Positions 23,720 to 31,824 of a stretch of DNA of 64,000 bases are shown here, in pieces. Both the position numbers and the translations under genes were made by a program. The stretch's first letter is position 1. Each line of letters begins with the position of its first letter. The stretch is taken from NCBI RefSeq assembly GCF_003596335.1, contig NZ_QZCH01000003.1, positions 62,001-126,000 on the forward strand, read 5' to 3'. This DNA is from Motilimonas pumila. Lineage in GTDB: Bacteria; Pseudomonadota; Gammaproteobacteria; Enterobacterales; CBDFNC01. Under the pieces are notes generated by a model. The model saw only the letters and a list, made by a program, of their open reading frames with translations, was not told where the DNA came from and searched no databases.

Positions 23720-25249
23720 CTATAAGTATTTCTCAATCGGCAATAATTGAAGAAATTTCGATTGTAACCTTTGCCACTGGCCTGTTTCAGGCTCTTGTTG
23801 CCATTGTTGCTGGCCTGAATACCAGCGCACTTCGTTGTGTTCCAGCGCTAATCGCCAGCTGTTTTCTGGAGTCATGGCTTGTTGTTGTGTATCTCTGAGT
23901 TTAGCGGCAACAGTGGGACTCTTGATGATCAGCAAAGACTCAGTATTGAGGTAAGTGGAGCGCAGGTTAAAATTAAACGAGCCTATCGCGCTGATATGAT
24001 CGTCAAATACGATGGATTTAGCATGTAGGCCGTAAGCGGCATGTGGCGCACATTTCGTGGCGTCTTTGGTCGATTCTAGGCACAGTGGGCTATCGGGTTT
24101 GAGCTCAAATAGCTGCATGCCATGAGCTAGCATGTCGTGACGTCGACCGGCGTAGCCAGAGTGATTAGTGACTAAGTCGTTGGATACCATGGAATTTGTA
24201 AAAGCTTTCACCTCAATGCCTTTTTGTGTGAGGCCTTGAAAGCGTTGCAGCTGTTTGTCGTCAAAGACTAAATAGGCGGACTCTATTAAAATACGCTGCT
24301 GCGATTGCAGCATTAATTCGGCCAAGGCAACGGCGGTCGCTTTGGGTTGGTCGGTATTTTCTACGTCAGCGGGTACGGGTTGGTCGGAAATAAATCGAGC
24401 TTGCACCCAATTGACGTTGGCGAGCCATTGGCCCAACATTTGGCTCGCTTGCGCTTGGGTTGTTGGTAGCGCGGGTGAGTGCTGATAATTGGGCTTTGAA
24501 ATATGGCTTGGCAGTTGAGTATTAGGATCGCCGCCAAGTAATTCAACCGGATAAGACCAGCGGCTGTTCCAGTAACTGTGGTAACTCGATTGAATGTCTT
24601 TGATCACTGTGCCCATCACCATGACATCGCGGTCGCGAAAGTTAATTTCATCAGATAAGTCAAAGTATTCGTCGCCGATATTACGACCTCCGACTATCGA
24701 TATGACGCCGTCGACAGTAAATGATTTATTGTGCATTCGACGATTTAATCGGTCAAAGTCGCCTAACACATTAAGCCATTTGGCTACACCACTTCGGGTC
24801 GGTATAGGATTAAACACTCTTATCGTAATATTGGGGTGGGAATCTAACGCGACCAGCAAACCTTCTCGTTCGTTGAGGTTAATGTCATCCAACATAACGC
24901 GCACGTTAACGCCGCGTTCTGCAGCTGCAAGCAAGCGACTAGCAAGGTATTGGCCTGATTTATCTGAATGCCAAATATAATACTGTATGTCGATACTGTG
25001 CTCTGCGACCTCAACCAAAGCAAGGCGTTGAGCAAGTGCATCCCAGCCAGTTTCTTGCAGCAGCACCGCGCTATCTGTGCCGGTATTCGTGGGTTTATAA
25101 TTGGCTGCTATATTCGCCAACAAACTGTCTGCCGATTGAGGGCGCGCGGTAGCGTCCGTTTGATGGACTACTTCTGTAGGCAGCGATGCACAGTGGGCGA
25201 GCCCAACCAGTAATAAAATGCAGATGCTAAGGCGCTGTAGTGCAAGCAT
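23720..25249 (-). CDS. Phospholipase D-like protein (cardiolipin-synthase-like)
   Basis: A 509-residue protein with two PLD/HKD motifs: HNKSFTVDGVISIVGGRN in the first half and HAKSIVFDDHISAIGSFN in the second. This is the layout of YmdC/ClsC-type cardiolipin synthases and related phosphatidyl-transferases. The N-terminus is a hydrophobic signal ending LAHCASL, perhaps a lipoprotein signal, though His before the Cys is unusual. It would act on phospholipids at the membrane. The ATG at 25249 has AAGGAAG upstream; the frame continues to 25327 but those residues break the signal peptide. Confidence 0.88.
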   Translation of the reverse strand: MLALQRLSICILLLVGLAHCASLPTEVVHQTDATARPQSADSLLANIAANYKPTNTGTDSAVLLQETGWDALAQRLALVEVAEHSIDIQYYIWHSDKSGQYLASRLLAAAERGVNVRVMLDDINLNEREGLLVALDSHPNITIRVFNPIPTRSGVAKWLNVLGDFDRLNRRMHNKSFTVDGVISIVGGRNIGDEYFDLSDEINFRDRDVMVMGTVIKDIQSSYHSYWNSRWSYPVELLGGDPNTQLPSHISKPNYQHSPALPTTQAQASQMLGQWLANVNWVQARFISDQPVPADVENTDQPKATAVALAELMLQSQQRILIESAYLVFDDKQLQRFQGLTQKGIEVKAFTNSMVSNDLVTNHSGYAGRRHDMLAHGMQLFELKPDSPLCLESTKDATKCAPHAAYGLHAKSIVFDDHISAIGSFNFNLRSTYLNTESLLIIKSPTVAAKLRDTQQQAMTPENSWRLALEHNEVRWYSGQQQWQQEPETGQWQRLQSKFLQLLPIEKYL

Positions 25250-25494
25250 GTAAAAGCTTCCTTGAGAGTTCAAAATCGTGACTGTGTTCATCGCTGGGTC
25301 AACATAGCGACGATCGCTGTCAATCATAACGCGTATTGTTTATCGCAGTAAGACCATCTTTAGTATAGGTTTTTTCAACCGAGTTTGACTCTACTGCTGA
25401 CCAGTAGGAAAGCAAAAATGATAAAGCATGGCATGGGCTGTCACCGTTTGGGCGCGAAATCCACGGTGGCCAGTTTCGCTGTGAGTAATAATGA

Positions 25495-25985
25495 TGCTTT
25501 GCTGGTATGAAATAGCTTCAGCAAGCTAGTGCATCAGTGAGTTGCCGGAGCGTTGCTAATGGAGGCGTCGCTAATGCAACCTTTGATTACTGCACAGTGT
25601 TATTTACTTGTGCGTCCATCAAAGCTTGATAGGTAACCTCATATTAACCGGTTTTACAGTGAGCAAAAGCGGCTATTTGTTGTGGCAGAGTCGCTTCAGC
25701 AAACACTTAACACTGTGTATTGCCAAGCGTTATTCATGGATCCTTTGATTACTGCACAGTGTTATTTACTTGTGCGTCCAACAAAGCTTGATAGGTAACC
25801 TCATATTAACCGGTTTTACAGTGAGCAAAAGCGGCTATTTATTGTGGCAGAGTCGCTTCAGCAAACACTTAACACTGTGTATTGCCGAAGCGTTATTCAT
25901 GGATCCTTTGATTACTGCACAGTGTTATTTACTTGTGCGTCCATCAAAGCTTGATAGGTAAACTCATACTGGCTGGTTTCACCAT
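25495..25985. repeat. Tandem array of a gene tail (about 162-base unit)
   Basis: Two nearly identical units start at 25580 and 25742 (three visible differences, one an indel), and a third partial unit starts at 25905, inside the 3' end of the lipoprotein gene. A degenerate right half of a further unit lies at about 25500-25560. Read on the minus strand, both full units encode the C-terminal residues of that gene (YEVTYQAL-DAQVNNTVQ and a stop), preceded by a decayed stretch matching the codons before it. A 10-base inverted repeat, TAACACTGTG/CACAGTGTTA, spans each unit junction. No gene product is likely from the extra copies. Confidence 0.85.
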
Positions 25986-26946
25986 TAGCAAAGGTAGCAT
26001 CGGCGGTGATATAGCTTGGGTATAAGGTTAAAATCAATTGCGTATTCTGATCTGCCAGAATACTCACCTTACCGCTGGAATAGCGATGTGGGGTGAAACG
26101 ATCGCTGAGTAAGATGGGCTCTAAGGTGTTCAGCTCTAAGCTGCCCCCAGTGCCGTCAAACTCACTGTACAAGGCGACGTTTTTATACGTTAAGCTAAAT
26201 TGGTCTCCCGAGATCCCCATGTTAGTTTCAACCGTGTCAAAGCGTACTTCATTACGCTCGCCATAGTTAATATAAAGGTCTGGGTAATATTCCGGCACTT
26301 GAATGTCTTGGGGCGATTGCGCCGCGGGCACGGTTTTCACCACGCCATTAAAGTTGGCTAACGAGCCATCCCTGTCTTTGACCCACTGCGCGGTAAACCA
26401 AATGGCACCGGTCAGTTGCGCTTCACCCGGGGTGATTTCATCGCCGGTCTCACGATTACAGTGGTTGGCCGCGAACCAATAAGACAAGACTGCTTGTTGT
26501 GATGAATCGAACGTGCCATCGACGATGGAGTGCTTTTCTTGGTGCACTTCATAGGTGGGTTGATCTTGGTAGACCTCACCATTAGTACAGCTAGTTAGCT
26601 CTGGGTTAGCTTCGTCAAAGTTGGCGTCAAAGATAACGTCACCTTTAAAGCTGTCTGCCACGTTTAACTCTTGAGTGCGGGCCAAGTTAGGCAAGGTGAT
26701 TGCTGGCGGCAGATAAGGCTCGTTGAGCATATCCAATGGTGTTCTGGCAAAGTTTTCCAGTTCAAATATCACCGACGAAACAATGGCGACATTGTCTGGT
26801 GTGATTTCGAGTTGTTTCTTTTCGTAGACGTGAACCGCATTTGGGTTGTCGACATTATTTGCAGCGCTACTTCCTCCGCTGCTGCCACCACAAGCCGAAA
26901 GCCAAAGGCTGGCTAACACCGCGGTAGCATGAGTTAAATGTTTCAT
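25912..26946 (-). CDS. Lipoprotein of unknown function
   Basis: A 344-residue protein with a clear lipoprotein signal (WLSAC at residues 15-19, then a GGSSGGSS linker). I do not recognise the mature part. It has three or four cysteines, alternating polar/hydrophobic strands and no transmembrane segment, so an outer-membrane-anchored beta protein is likely. Its last 25 or so codons are the intact version of the sequence repeated downstream. The start has only a weak ribosome binding site (GAGG about 8-11 bases upstream). Confidence 0.75.
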   Translation of the reverse strand: MKHLTHATAVLASLWLSACGGSSGGSSAANNVDNPNAVHVYEKKQLEITPDNVAIVSSVIFELENFARTPLDMLNEPYLPPAITLPNLARTQELNVADSFKGDVIFDANFDEANPELTSCTNGEVYQDQPTYEVHQEKHSIVDGTFDSSQQAVLSYWFAANHCNRETGDEITPGEAQLTGAIWFTAQWVKDRDGSLANFNGVVKTVPAAQSPQDIQVPEYYPDLYINYGERNEVRFDTVETNMGISGDQFSLTYKNVALYSEFDGTGGSLELNTLEPILLSDRFTPHRYSSGKVSILADQNTQLILTLYPSYITADATFANGETSQYEFTYQALMDAQVNNTVQ

Positions 26947-27276
26947 CCTGAAACCTCATGTTATTGATCCAGGTTGAATTATGCGCAGGACGTCAAAAAA
27001 TGGAAAGACTCAATCTTATCTCATACTCGACTTTGTAGAGGGGGTACAGTGAGTATTTTCTCATTAATTAAATGCAAAGCGACCAAGATCAATATTGTAG
27101 AATTTTTATCCATTAGAATGCCTGCTACTAGGCTGCTTATAACCTGAAATTTGTGGCTATCATATTGAGCGTAAATAGAATTGCGGCTTTATTGCTAACC
27201 GGACTATAGTCTAGGTTGTTTATTTAAAATGTATGGCTCGGATGCTCAATCATTTTCACTTGGTTAATTGCTTGTC
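26947..27276. other. Intergenic region before the EAL gene
   Basis: About 330 bases between divergent genes without a supportable coding frame. A perfect 10-base palindrome, GACTATAGTC, lies at 27202-27211; its meaning is unknown. Confidence 0.4.
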
Positions 27277-28830
27277 ATGAACTCTCACTTTGCATCAAAT
27301 ACTAAAATTGACATCTATAAGCGGCGGTTATTGCCCGTGATAGTGGCTATTCTGCCTAGCTTGATGATGATTTACCTTGAGCTGGTGGACGAAAGGCAGC
27401 AAGTGGATAGCCTGTTAGAGCGCTTTGAGGTGTACAGTCACAGCGTGGCAGAAGGCACCCAAGCCATAGAGCGAGAGCTGTATCAAATCAGCAATGATTT
27501 TGATTCTTGTAATGAGGCCTTTATGGCCAAAATGAAGCAGATGGAATATCGGCGCTCGGCCATTAATGATTTTTATCTGGTCACTCCGGATAAACGCAAT
27601 GCCTGCTTGCAAGACCCGTTGCCTGGGGCTTTAAAACAGCTCGATTTTACTCCTAACCAAACGCCCCAAGTAACCATGACTGAGCATGCCATGGTTTATC
27701 AAAGGTATGTACCCGGTAAAAATGTCAGTATCGTATGGGTGGTGTCCCATAGATACATCTGGGTGATGAGTCGCTGGTATTCTCATCAAAAATATTGGCT
27801 GGTACACAATGCCGATGGTAAGCAGCGTTTATATTCTAATAATGATACTTTTACTACCGACAAATCAGAGGTCGATGTGGCGGGTTTTCGTCACCTAGAG
27901 TATCAGTTGCCTGGAGATTATGGGTCTTCCATTGAACTCTATTATAAACCCGCTACTGCAGGTAACTTGTCCCGTTTAGCTTGGTTAAGAATCTTTCTAA
28001 CTGCACTTATCAGCATGGTGTTTGCGTGCGTATTGGCCTTTCGCTTACGCCGAGATCTTTATCATCAAATGCTGGTGGGTTTTAACAATAACGAGTTTGA
28101 GTCTTTCTTTCAGCCCATTGTTGAACTTGAAACTGGCCGCTGGTGCGGCGCCGAAGCGCTGATGCGTTGGCACCGTAACGGTAAGCCCTACGCGTTTCCA
28201 GATGAGTTTATCCCTTTGGCTGAAAGCAAAGAGGTGGCGGCGAATTTCCACTACATCAGTTTCGATTCCGTACTGCGCTTGATAAATATGGCACCTACTT
28301 TGCCTCATGATTTCTTTTTCAGCATTAATGTATGCCCAAATGAGATCGATATTACGCAGTTAGATGATTTTAAATCTCAGTGTGATGACGAAATGCTGGC
28401 TCGAGTGGAAATGGAAATTACCGAGCGAGGCATTGTTGAGGAGCATTTGTCTGAGCGAGCCGAGATGTTTAAATTGGTCAATGATTTGGGCGTGAAAGTA
28501 TCGTTAGATGATTTTGGCACAGGTCAATCTGGGCTGACTTACATCGGCAGCTTACCGTTTGACAAGATCAAGATAGACCGGCGCTTTGTGCAAGCCATAG
28601 GCACCGACTCCATTAACTTTCATATTTTGACAACCATCATCGAGCTAGCCCATAAGCTAAAAGTAGTGATGGTAGCCGAAGGTGTTGAAACCCCAGAGCA
28701 GCGAGACTGGCTCAAAGCGCAAGGCGTGACTCTGGCGCAGGGGTGGTTGTTTGCTAAAGCCCTTGAACCGCAGAAGTTTATTGAACAGTTGCCTGCAAAC
28801 ATTACACTCAAGGGAAAGGATGATAAGTAA
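27277..28830 (+). CDS. CSS-motif EAL c-di-GMP phosphodiesterase
   Basis: A 517-residue inner-membrane protein. An N-terminal helix and a periplasmic segment with paired cysteines (DSCNEA and NACLQD) resemble the CSS-motif redox sensor found in such enzymes. A second helix near residue 240 is followed by a complete EAL domain: EAL at 293-295, then NVCPNEI, EMEITERG, the DDFGTGQS metal segment and EGVET. All key residues for c-di-GMP hydrolysis appear intact. The ATG at 27277 is taken; a TTG nine bases earlier is possible, and neither has a strong ribosome binding site. The acyltransferase gene overlaps its end. Confidence 0.9.
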   Translation: MNSHFASNTKIDIYKRRLLPVIVAILPSLMMIYLELVDERQQVDSLLERFEVYSHSVAEGTQAIERELYQISNDFDSCNEAFMAKMKQMEYRRSAINDFYLVTPDKRNACLQDPLPGALKQLDFTPNQTPQVTMTEHAMVYQRYVPGKNVSIVWVVSHRYIWVMSRWYSHQKYWLVHNADGKQRLYSNNDTFTTDKSEVDVAGFRHLEYQLPGDYGSSIELYYKPATAGNLSRLAWLRIFLTALISMVFACVLAFRLRRDLYHQMLVGFNNNEFESFFQPIVELETGRWCGAEALMRWHRNGKPYAFPDEFIPLAESKEVAANFHYISFDSVLRLINMAPTLPHDFFFSINVCPNEIDITQLDDFKSQCDDEMLARVEMEITERGIVEEHLSERAEMFKLVNDLGVKVSLDDFGTGQSGLTYIGSLPFDKIKIDRRFVQAIGTDSINFHILTTIIELAHKLKVVMVAEGVETPEQRDWLKAQGVTLAQGWLFAKALEPQKFIEQLPANITLKGKDDK

Positions 28831-29875
28831 CGTCACGGTCGGCCCTGGGCCGATTAATCAACCTGTCTATAGCTTTTATTGGGCTAAGGTCATCGCTACC
28901 TTAGCGGTGGTGTTGTTGCACTCTCACGCCTTTATGAGCGCGCCATTGTGGCAAGATGTGCCTTGGTTGGGATTATTTCTAAACCAAGTCACTCGCTTTG
29001 CAGTGCCGTTGTTTTTTGTGATTGCCGGTTATTTAATTCAACCAAAATTGCAGCGAGATCCTTGGTCAACGTTAATGGCCTATGCGAAGCCACTGCTTAA
29101 ACTTTGGTTGGTATGGAGCCTGATTTATTTTGCGTTGCCTTTTAATCTTGGCACTGTAGTTGAGCACGGTTATTGGCATGAACGTGTCGGTTATTGGTCG
29201 CAGCTGATGCAAGCGCCCTTAAATACCTTGTTTGAAGGCGGCTTGGTACACTTATGGTACATTCCGGGTTTGTTGTCTGGCCTGCTGGTGATGGCCGGTT
29301 TGATTGCAAGCGGTCGCGTACATTGGATTGGGCCGGTTGCGTTGCTGTTGTACGCTTATGCGTTAATGACCAGCAGCTATCAGCCTTTTACTGGCCTAGA
29401 GTCTGCTATTTTCCCTCGTAATGGCCCATTTTTTAGCACCTTAATGTTGGTCATTGGTTTTTGGGTTCGAGCGAAAGGTCGACCAATGAGCGTGACGTTG
29501 GCGTTCATTGTCAGCCTATTAGGCATGGCGCTGCATCTTACAGAGGCATTTTTTTTACTGCCGTTAACTGATGAATACCCTGGATATGACTTTTTATTTG
29601 CCACCCCTTTGTGGGCTTACGGCTTGTTGCATTTATGCTTGGCGTTGCCACAATTGGGGCAACGCCAAGCATGGCTCAAGTCACTCAGTGAAGCAACGCT
29701 GGGCATCTATTTAGTGCATTTGCTGGTGTTTATTTATTACAAGAACGTACTTGGTATGCTGAGCCTTTCTGGCTACTGGACAGAGTTTTTGGCCACGCCG
29801 GTGGTATTTGTAGTCTCTTATCTCATTGTTATAATGCTGCGTAAAAGCCCTCTGCACCGCCTGCTTTTAAGGTAG
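28820..29875 (+). CDS. Acyltransferase family 3 membrane protein
   Basis: A 351-residue integral membrane protein with about ten helices, of the acyltransferase-3 family (OafA-like). The conserved His is in VVLLHSHAFM near residue 35, and FFVIAGYLI with a following basic segment also fits. Family members acetylate or succinylate polysaccharides and other surface molecules. Its ATG overlaps the end of the EAL gene by 11 bases and has AGGG five bases upstream, so the two are translationally linked. This suggests that the polysaccharide modification and c-di-GMP turnover are related, which is inference. Confidence 0.85.
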   Translation: MISNVTVGPGPINQPVYSFYWAKVIATLAVVLLHSHAFMSAPLWQDVPWLGLFLNQVTRFAVPLFFVIAGYLIQPKLQRDPWSTLMAYAKPLLKLWLVWSLIYFALPFNLGTVVEHGYWHERVGYWSQLMQAPLNTLFEGGLVHLWYIPGLLSGLLVMAGLIASGRVHWIGPVALLLYAYALMTSSYQPFTGLESAIFPRNGPFFSTLMLVIGFWVRAKGRPMSVTLAFIVSLLGMALHLTEAFFLLPLTDEYPGYDFLFATPLWAYGLLHLCLALPQLGQRQAWLKSLSEATLGIYLVHLLVFIYYKNVLGMLSLSGYWTEFLATPVVFVVSYLIVIMLRKSPLHRLLLR

Positions 29876-29894
29876 GGCAAGCCAAGGAAGATTT

Positions 29895-30440
29895 ATGAAG
29901 CGTTGTTATGCTGTATTATGTTGTTTATTGTTATCTGCCTGCAGTCACACTTTATCGGTCAGCGAGTCTGAGCTGTCTCACTATATTAATGATCACGTGA
30001 GCTACCAACACGAAGATGGCATTCCAGGTTTACTTTACTTGAAAGCTGAGCTGGGCCAAGTAAAGGTCAAGTTAGGCCGGGCGCAGGCTGACACTATGGA
30101 AGTGGTCGCGCACTCGAAAATAGAATTGCAAAACCCCATCCAACCTTTTTCTGGTGAAGTAACCGTGTATTTTTCAGCCGTACCTTGGTATCACGCTGCA
30201 ACGGGGGCTTTGTACTTAAAGCAAGTGCAGCTGACAAAAATTGAATCAGAGCCCCGTGAGTTAGCCAATGATGCCAACAAAGTGTTGCCGCAAATTTCGC
30301 AGACTGTGCGCGCGTTTTTAGAAACTCAACCTGTCTATGTGTTAGATGAGAGCAAGGCTAAAGAAGCTCAAATCAAAGCCGTGGGGAAAGAGATAGTGAT
30401 TAAGCCGGGTAAAATAGAATTTGTCGCAGAGCTGCTGTAA
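29895..30440 (+). CDS. DUF1439 lipoprotein, YceB-like
   Basis: A 181-residue lipoprotein (LLLSAC lipobox at residues 11-16) similar in length and pattern to YceB/DUF1439. Such proteins have a lipid-binding-like SMP/BPI-type fold by family knowledge and sit in the envelope; their role is unclear. AAGGAAG precedes the ATG. It follows the acyltransferase after 19 bases and is probably in the same operon. Confidence 0.82.
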   Translation: MKRCYAVLCCLLLSACSHTLSVSESELSHYINDHVSYQHEDGIPGLLYLKAELGQVKVKLGRAQADTMEVVAHSKIELQNPIQPFSGEVTVYFSAVPWYHAATGALYLKQVQLTKIESEPRELANDANKVLPQISQTVRAFLETQPVYVLDESKAKEAQIKAVGKEIVIKPGKIEFVAELL

Positions 30441-30471
30441 GCAAGCTGAAGCGATGCCAACAAGGACGTAT

Positions 30472-30717
30472 ATGAAATTATCTCGGGCCCAGTTAGAGCT
30501 GTTAACGCATCAAGTGACGCAGCATTTTGAAGACGAGCTACAGCAAGACATCGGTCAGTTTGAAGCCGAATTTTTAATTGAGTTTTTTTGTGACAAGATA
30601 GGCCCGCATTACTATAACAAAGGCCTCTCCGACGCGAGTGTTACCGTGTCTCAAAGAGCAGAGTTGATAGTCGAGGCAATCGAAGAGCTCACCCAAGCCG
30701 ATGCTTTAGCTGATTAA
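30472..30717 (+). CDS. DUF2164 family protein
   Basis: An 81-residue, acidic, mainly helical cytoplasmic protein that matches the size and pattern of DUF2164 (an EFLIEFFCDKIGPHYYNKGL core). Function is unknown. The ATG at 30472 has AAGGA five bases upstream. An upstream in-frame start at 30421 would overlap the previous gene and lacks a site. Confidence 0.82.
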   Translation: MKLSRAQLELLTHQVTQHFEDELQQDIGQFEAEFLIEFFCDKIGPHYYNKGLSDASVTVSQRAELIVEAIEELTQADALAD

Positions 30718-30765
30718 CTCTACTTTATCATTAAAGCGGCCTGCTGCCGCGCGGTGAAAAGCGAA

Positions 30766-31524
30766 TCAGTCGAGGTAGCGAGCTTCGATTTGTGCCAACG
30801 CGCCCTTGGCGAGAACCTGTTTAAGCTGGCCATCAAATTTATCGACCCAAGCTTGGTCTACTTGCTGCTTATTGAACGCGATGTAGATAGGAACTTCACC
30901 TAATGCTGGGCCGACAATACGCGGCACTTGATTGCCCATTTGCTTACTGTAGTAGGCGGCTTGTCTGTGATCTGCGGTGATAACGTCGATCCGATCCGTG
31001 TATAAGCTTTTAACCAAGCTGTCGGTGTTATTACGCAATACCACCTTAAATACTCCCTCGGCAAGGGCTTGATCAAATTCAGGTGCCACCCGAGCTTGTC
31101 GTAATTTTCCTACTTTAAGTGTCGCCAATTGCTTGAGGTCGCCGTCAAAGTGAATACCGTTATTATCCGGAGTCGTAATAATATGAGGCTTTAAATACAG
31201 CAATGGCGTGGCGGGGTAATGCAGCCACTCTAAACGTTCCGCCACCTTCATCGTTGGGATTAAACCTACGCCATTGGCTTTCGTCGTAAAGTGAAATGCT
31301 CGGGCCCAGCTGGTCGCATGGTATGTGGGTTCAACATCCAGTCTTTGGAAGACGAGGTTGAGTAGGTCAGGAATAATACCGACGACATGGTTTGGCTGTT
31401 GTTCGTCGGCGATGATGTAGGGCGGAAAGTCTATCGTATAGACGTCTATCAGCTTAGCTTGGGCCCAGCAATGAGTGCTGATAAGTAAACTAAAAAAGTA
31501 TATTAATCTTCGAGTTAGCCTCAT
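30766..31524 (-). CDS. Periplasmic solute-binding protein (SBP_bac_3-like)
   Basis: A 252-residue secreted protein with a signal peptide ending CWAQA. The mature N-terminus DVYTIDFPPYI is typical of extracellular solute-binding proteins of family 3 (amino-acid-type), and the rest has the two-lobe pattern including VLRNNTDSLVKSLYTDRIDVI. No ABC permease or ATPase is adjacent, so it may be an orphan receptor or sensory binding protein. The ATG at 31524 opens the signal peptide directly; the frame extends 32 codons further without support. Confidence 0.82.
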   Translation of the reverse strand: MRLTRRLIYFFSLLISTHCWAQAKLIDVYTIDFPPYIIADEQQPNHVVGIIPDLLNLVFQRLDVEPTYHATSWARAFHFTTKANGVGLIPTMKVAERLEWLHYPATPLLYLKPHIITTPDNNGIHFDGDLKQLATLKVGKLRQARVAPEFDQALAEGVFKVVLRNNTDSLVKSLYTDRIDVITADHRQAAYYSKQMGNQVPRIVGPALGEVPIYIAFNKQQVDQAWVDKFDGQLKQVLAKGALAQIEARYLD

Positions 31525-31824
31525 ATCACGCCCCGTCACTAGTCTAGTTACAGCATAATGTATGTTATTTGAACAGCCAAGCAAGTTTACACAAGGAAGT
31601 AAGATTTTGTTATTGAGCACACAGAAAGAAACGCTTTACAGCTGACGCTGATTTGGCCGTGGAGAGGCCATTGCTCGCGCTTTCTTGGTAAGGGAAACTG
31701 ACACTGCAAAATGCTCGAATAGTGGCTGCGAAGCGAAGGCCAGTAATGGGAGTAGGGCTTTTGGCGAGATAAGGGTTAATGCACTATACCTTGGCAGCAA
31801 TAGTTTGCTGCCAAGGCATTTAAC
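31525..31824 (-). other. Intergenic region with a perfect hairpin
   Basis: CCTTGGCAGCAA-TAGT-TTGCTGCCAAGG at 31789-31816 is a perfect 12-base stem just beyond the 3' end of the next minus-strand gene. It lacks a T tract and may be a factor-assisted terminator. Nothing else stands out. Confidence 0.55.

Noticed and set aside
25770-25961. 63-codon open frame on the plus strand
   Set aside because: It lies entirely within the tandem gene-tail repeats and antisense to the lipoprotein end; no start signal is visible.
25495-25985. Possible integron attC array or insertion element
   Set aside because: No attC core sites, integrase or transposase genes are seen, and the units encode the tail of the neighbouring gene.
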